The notes beneath the pieces were generated by a model that searched no databases, had not been told where the DNA came from, and saw only the letters and a list, made by a program, of their open reading frames with translations. A stretch of 26,073 nt of DNA. It comes from a virus. The translations under genes and the position numbers were made by a program. Location: the IMG/VR virus record IMGVR_UViG_3300042870_000255, positions 1-26,073 of that record. One strand, 5' to 3'. Positions 21,976 to 26,073 of the stretch are shown one piece after another. How positions within the stretch are numbered: the first letter of the stretch is position 1; the number at the start of each line of letters is the position of its first letter.

Positions 21976-24900
21976 ATGCTTACAACAGGAATAAATGAAG
22001 TTGATAATTTATTTAAAAAATCTGCATCCGTTCAATCTTCTCATAAAGTTATAGCAGAATGGAATCAAAATTCCTACACTGGAGTTTCTTATATTGGATC
22101 TTATCCAATTAAACTTACTGGAACATCATCTGACCCAGACTATTCGGAAACTTTTAACGCTAGTCAAGCTACTGGTGGCTGGGATAACGGTGGGTATTTT
22201 TATGAGTATGATTCAGACGCAGGAACTGGTGTAAGAGAAAACAAAGAAAGAGAATCGCTTTCTCCACTTAGAGATATTGTTAAAACCGAAAGACCAGATC
22301 CAGGAATTATTCATCAAATTCAATATAGAAATTTAAACAGCAGCACACTTAGCACAGTAAGACTTACTGACGATGCAACTGATTTGAGAGCATATCAACT
22401 TTTTAATACAAAAAATAGAATTTATCCTTGTCATAAAGATTCTGCTACAAAATACTGGTCTTCACCTAGACAAAGAAAACCAAATGCAACATCTGGCATA
22501 GCTTTGGATTCAGCATACGTTGGGGTATCTGACGAAGACGGTGAGATGCTTGGAAACAATGCATTTGTTGTATATGATACAGATATTATTACAAATAAGA
22601 TTGTGATTAAAACTCAAACCATAAATGGTTATCCAGAAGATTTTAAGGTTCAGGTTTTAAAATCTAGCTCTCCAACAACATGGGCAACAGTTTTTACAGA
22701 AGACTCTTCTGCAAGATCAGCTAGGGCAATTACCTCAATTACCGCAACAGGTCTGCTTGGAAGCAATACAGTAACTCTTAGTAGCCTAGATAACATTTAT
22801 GTTGGAATGTTTATATCTGGAACTGGAATTCCTGCAGGTTCTAAAATTGAAAGCATCCTACCAGCAAGTGCGGTAGAGATCAGTTCAAACCTGACAGCTA
22901 ATATTACAGCTTCTGCAACCTCAATTGTAGACAAGCCCCTTGAAGATGGAATTCTTAGACTAACAGGAAAAGCCGTAAGTGGTGTAATCACCTGGTCAAT
23001 ATCTGGTGGGGTAGAATCTGAAAACTCAATTGAAACTCTATTAATTAGTGAAGTCACTGAAGCAGAACAAATTAAAGGAATAAGATTTATATCAACAAAA
23101 CTATCAAGAGAAAATGGCTCACTTGACATCATTGAAATATCTCCAAGAATTGTAATTGATTTAAGTTCTTATGTAACGGATCTATCAGTTAATTCAACTA
23201 TGGGAGATTTTCAGTTTGGTATTCCATCTGGATCAATGGTAACTTCAGAAGGAACAATAACTTTATTCAATCAAGACAACCTTATTAGTAATAGAAATTT
23301 TGATTCTGTTTTAAACGGCAGGATTAAGCCAAATGTAAAGTTTACTATTTTAAATAAAATTATTTCAGAAAACTATCAAAAGTATGTTCCAGTAAAAGTT
23401 TTATATGCAGATAATTGGGAGCAGGGAAATGACTGGACTGTAGCAGTTACAGTATCAGATTACACAAAATTTTGGAAAGATCAAGCTGCACCAGATATAT
23501 TACTTGGTGCAAGTGAAGGATTAAAATCTTCTTCAATAATTAAAATTTTATTAGATAATGCTGGATTTACAAGGTTTAACTTTGTAAAAACATCAGACCT
23601 GCAAGAGTACGACTACGAAGATAGAAAGATGGATTTCTTTTATTGCGATAAAAGTATTTCAGTTGCAACAGTTTTAGAAAAAATTGCTCAATCAATGCAA
23701 CTATCAATGTTTTTTGACCAGTTTGGTATCTTTACCGTTATGACCAAAGAAGCTGCCGTTCAAAAACAAGACTATTTTAATTACTGGCTAGTTGGAGACT
23801 ATGAAAACTTATTGGCAGGAGATCAAGAGTTTTCACAACTCAACAATAACTATAAATCAAATATTGAATCCTTTGACGATTCTATTATTCAGCCAATTAC
23901 GGCAGGTGAAGTACAATATCAAAATTTAGGAATTCCAAAAGTATCCACATACCTATTAAATAAAGCCTTAGATCAAGATTTTTCAACAGACCTGTCAGCA
24001 ATTGGTAAAAACGATGTAGGAACCATCCTTGACTCTGGATATTCTCAACTTACGCTTAATAGAAATATGTCTTTTGTTCCACAAAAAATGTGGTCTCCAG
24101 ACGAAGCAGGTGCAGAAGAGGGCATACTTGCTGCAGGTATTCTTGTTGAGGATATTTCAGATTCTTCATATCGTCCAAAAACTGTACTTGGATCACAGGA
24201 GTTTACTGCAAAAAATAAAAATGATGCAATAAGAAAAGCCTACCAGCACATTGAGACTCAGGGAAGCTCACATGCTCGTGGAGCAAGCATATTTATAACT
24301 GAAGATAGTTTAACGGTTGCGTTTTCACAAAAGTTTTCTGGTCATGTATTTATTGATAGTGAGCTCATTAAGTATAATGGAATACTCTTTATTGTATCAA
24401 GACCTGGACAAGCCTCTGGTAAAAAAATATACTTTTCCCTTGAAGAACTAAAATCTGACAAGGACAATTCTCCATCAGGATCTAGCTTTATACCTAATGC
24501 TCTTATTGTAGATATAGATATGAAAATAAAATCTTCTCCAACTCTATCTTCAAATGTTTTTAAATACACTTGCTTTGGAGATGGAAGAGGTCAAGACGGA
24601 TCAGAGGTTGCTGGTCATTTTTCTGCCCTAACCTCTTCTCAAAATAACTGGACCTATTTTAAAACTAAGATGTATGATACTTCAGCAAATCAACCAACTG
24701 GATCACAAGATGCTACTTTAAATTTTATAGTTGATACAGGAATTCCTATATCAGATAGAATTGGTGAGCAAGAAACTATTAGGATCCCCTCAGGATTTGC
24801 AAAGCTAGTTGGTCCTGCTTCAGCAACCAATCCACCTTCTGTTACAAAAACTGCAACTGGAACCATATCTACTAATACAATAACACTTTCTTCAACAACA

Positions 24901-26073
24901 GGCGTAGCCGTGGGTATGCCTGTATCTGGAACTGGAATTGGCAGCAACGCTGTAGTAACAGCAGTCAGTGGTTCGGTTGCTACACTATCTGTTGTAAACT
25001 CTGGTACAGTGTCTGGAACCGTAACCTTTAGAGAAATAATTTATCCAACTGATCAAATAAATATTCATAAAATTGGTCAGCTTCAAATATCTGGTGCTAT
25101 AAAAGATTGTGGATTCCATCCTAAAAGAGTTGGAACAAGAATGACAATTAAAAGAAAAGGTAATAACAATAAAGAAACCTTATCAACAATTGGTGGAATT
25201 TGCTTTAACGTTTCACAAAGTGCAGGTGGCGGTTATACTGGATATTTTCTAGAAGCATCAACAGTAAGCAATACACAAGAATTTCAAATTGAGAATCCAA
25301 GTAATCATGCTTTAAAATTATATAAAATTACGCTTGTGGATGGAAAATTAGTTCCAACAAGACTAGGAACAAGTGTAGTTGGTATTATTTTTAATGAAAG
25401 CTTAACAGACTCAATCCCAGCAAATTATACTGGAAATACAGACGACACATATATTTCATGCTATAGCCTAGAGGTTTACATGTCTGGAAATAACATATCC
25501 GTATTTTTTGAAGGAAAGCAGGTAATGACTGTCATAGATACTTCTCCAATTCCTGGAACAAATAATGTTGGAATGTTTGTAAGAGATGATTCTAATGCAG
25601 TATATGACTTTATCTATGCAAATACTGTGCCAGATGATAGGGAAATATCTATAACTTCACCAGACTTTCTTCCTTCTCCAAGACTTAGCTTAGGAGACAC
25701 TGATGTTTATGATGGACAGCTTGCTAGAAGATTCTTTTCTACATACTTAAGACAAAGACTTGTTAGTGGATACAACGTGTTTTATGAAGATTTTGGAAAC
25801 CTTGTAAGAGAGGCTAAAAAATATGAAGTTAGATTTAATCAGCCGTCTTTTGATTCAATTTTGATTGAGCTTAGTAAAGTAAATCCAAGCTTTTATGTTA
25901 AAGATTTTAAAGCTAGTTCTTTTGGAGCAACATTTTGGATATTTAATACCTCCTCAGATATGATAAGAATAGACGGCGGATCTGATTTTCCTGTTTACAT
26001 AACTGGAATAGGTTTGTCAAAACTATCAGAATCAAAAATTGACATTTCAAACATACTTGAAAATCAAACAGAG
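21976..26073 (+). CDS. Large tail-tip hub / minor tail protein, 3' end beyond the window
   Basis: The frame starts at ATG 21976, four bases after GGAGGT, and stays open for 1366 codons to the window edge. The N-terminal ~240 residues are beta-rich with possible galactose-binding-like patterns (NKIVIKTQTINGYPEDFKVQ, TWATVF). Residues 253-319 are a VGMFISGTGIPAGSKI-type module, repeated at 956-1021. About 380-620 read as a tail hub (IVIDLSSYVTDLSVNSTMGD, VAVTVSDYTKFWKDQAAPDI, ATVLEKIAQSMQLSMFFDQFG). Residues about 1050-1218 look like a second LamG-like fold (YSLEVYMSGNNISVFFEGKQ, VGMFVRDDSNAVYDFIYA). The likely role is to form the tail tip and bind surface glycans. Its length (over 1360 aa) exceeds ordinary hub proteins because of the added modules. 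Function is inferred from position and pattern. Confidence 0.75.
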   Translation, partial: MLTTGINEVDNLFKKSASVQSSHKVIAEWNQNSYTGVSYIGSYPIKLTGTSSDPDYSETFNASQATGGWDNGGYFYEYDSDAGTGVRENKERESLSPLRDIVKTERPDPGIIHQIQYRNLNSSTLSTVRLTDDATDLRAYQLFNTKNRIYPCHKDSATKYWSSPRQRKPNATSGIALDSAYVGVSDEDGEMLGNNAFVVYDTDIITNKIVIKTQTINGYPEDFKVQVLKSSSPTTWATVFTEDSSARSARAITSITATGLLGSNTVTLSSLDNIYVGMFISGTGIPAGSKIESILPASAVEISSNLTANITASATSIVDKPLEDGILRLTGKAVSGVITWSISGGVESENSIETLLISEVTEAEQIKGIRFISTKLSRENGSLDIIEISPRIVIDLSSYVTDLSVNSTMGDFQFGIPSGSMVTSEGTITLFNQDNLISNRNFDSVLNGRIKPNVKFTILNKIISENYQKYVPVKVLYADNWEQGNDWTVAVTVSDYTKFWKDQAAPDILLGASEGLKSSSIIKILLDNAGFTRFNFVKTSDLQEYDYEDRKMDFFYCDKSISVATVLEKIAQSMQLSMFFDQFGIFTVMTKEAAVQKQDYFNYWLVGDYENLLAGDQEFSQLNNNYKSNIESFDDSIIQPITAGEVQYQNLGIPKVSTYLLNKALDQDFSTDLSAIGKNDVGTILDSGYSQLTLNRNMSFVPQKMWSPDEAGAEEGILAAGILVEDISDSSYRPKTVLGSQEFTAKNKNDAIRKAYQHIETQGSSHARGASIFITEDSLTVAFSQKFSGHVFIDSELIKYNGILFIVSRPGQASGKKIYFSLEELKSDKDNSPSGSSFIPNALIVDIDMKIKSSPTLSSNVFKYTCFGDGRGQDGSEVAGHFSALTSSQNNWTYFKTKMYDTSANQPTGSQDATLNFIVDTGIPISDRIGEQETIRIPSGFAKLVGPASATNPPSVTKTATGTISTNTITLSSTTGVAVGMPVSGTGIGSNAVVTAVSGSVATLSVVNSGTVSGTVTFREIIYPTDQINIHKIGQLQISGAIKDCGFHPKRVGTRMTIKRKGNNNKETLSTIGGICFNVSQSAGGGYTGYFLEASTVSNTQEFQIENPSNHALKLYKITLVDGKLVPTRLGTSVVGIIFNESLTDSIPANYTGNTDDTYISCYSLEVYMSGNNISVFFEGKQVMTVIDTSPIPGTNNVGMFVRDDSNAVYDFIYANTVPDDREISITSPDFLPSPRLSLGDTDVYDGQLARRFFSTYLRQRLVSGYNVFYEDFGNLVREAKKYEVRFNQPSFDSILIELSKVNPSFYVKDFKASSFGATFWIFNTSSDMIRIDGGSDFPVYITGIGLSKLSESKIDISNILENQTE
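22732..22932 (+). repeat. Beta module (type 2), copy 1 in the hub protein
   Basis: Residues 253-319: ITATGLLGSNTVTLSS, then YVGMFISGTGIPAGSKIESI, then Ser/Thr/Ala-rich strands. Confidence 0.6.
24841..25038 (+). repeat. Beta module (type 2), copy 2 in the hub protein
   Basis: Residues 956-1021: KTATGTISTNTITLSS, then AVGMPVSGTGIGSNAVVTAV, then VSGTVTF. It shares the VGM-SGTGI core with copy 1. Confidence 0.6.

Noticed and set aside
1-26073. tRNA genes, CRISPR arrays, insertion sequences, attachment sites
   Set aside because: None seen: no transposase or integrase, no regularly spaced repeats, no tRNA-like cloverleaf noticed, and no gene-free stretch above 300 bases.

Overview
The window is AT-rich (roughly mid-to-high 30s % G+C by eye), gap-free and coded entirely on the + strand. 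It is the structural half of a tailed dsDNA phage (siphovirus plan: HK97-fold capsid, long tape measure, no sheath gene) or a prophage of that type. An actinobacterial host is my best inference. The reasons are the adenosylcobalamin-dependent (class II) ribonucleotide reductase, several -10 boxes 4-9 bases before a start codon with no Shine-Dalgarno (leaderless style), and protein families I associate with actinophages (the GTHDGGG/HIH domain at the end of the tape measure, the Tudor-like domain in the capsid protease). The low G+C would fit a streamlined aquatic actinobacterium, but the species cannot be read from the sequence.

Layout. 1-857: 3' end of the class II ribonucleotide reductase. 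873-3953: LamG-bearing adhesin or tail-fibre-like protein, oddly placed upstream of the head genes. 3989-4324: small conserved-looking unknown. 4311-5870: portal. 5908-7677: capsid maturation protease with a zinc-ribbon-like segment, a Tudor-like domain and an acidic, coiled scaffold tail. 7707-8741: major capsid protein, followed by a strong hairpin and a new -10/RBS. 8823-12111: SAP/HeH-domain protein and four connector, neck and tail-terminator genes, nearly all overlapping or abutting. 12117-12170: possible 17-codon leader ORF. 12192-12875: major tail protein, again followed by a strong hairpin and new -10/RBS. 12979-13655: tail assembly chaperones joined by a -1 frameshift at CCCAAAC. 13655-21247: tape measure of 2530 aa. 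21247-21975: distal tail protein. 21976 to the window end: large tail hub/minor tail protein, running off the edge (1366 codons without a stop).

How they work together: the portal, protease-scaffold and capsid protein build the procapsid; the connector genes close the head and join the tail; the chaperones load the tape measure, around which major tail protein polymerises; the distal and hub proteins form the tip. Capsid and major tail genes, the two most abundant products, each end in a 12-13 bp perfect hairpin followed by a restart signal, which suggests the operon is split into transcription units with stoichiometric control.

The most unusual points are: (1) a tape measure carrying a block of about 590 residues bounded by two related copies of a PGEF...KQYGG motif, with a candidate protein-kinase-like fold inside; (2) a protease-scaffold with a zinc ribbon and Tudor-like domain; (3) leaderless-type promoters in the only roomy intergenic gaps; (4) beta-rich modules shared by several structural proteins; (5) inverted repeats with an AA spacer abutting three stop codons. 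All family calls were made by eye from motifs and gene order, without a search.
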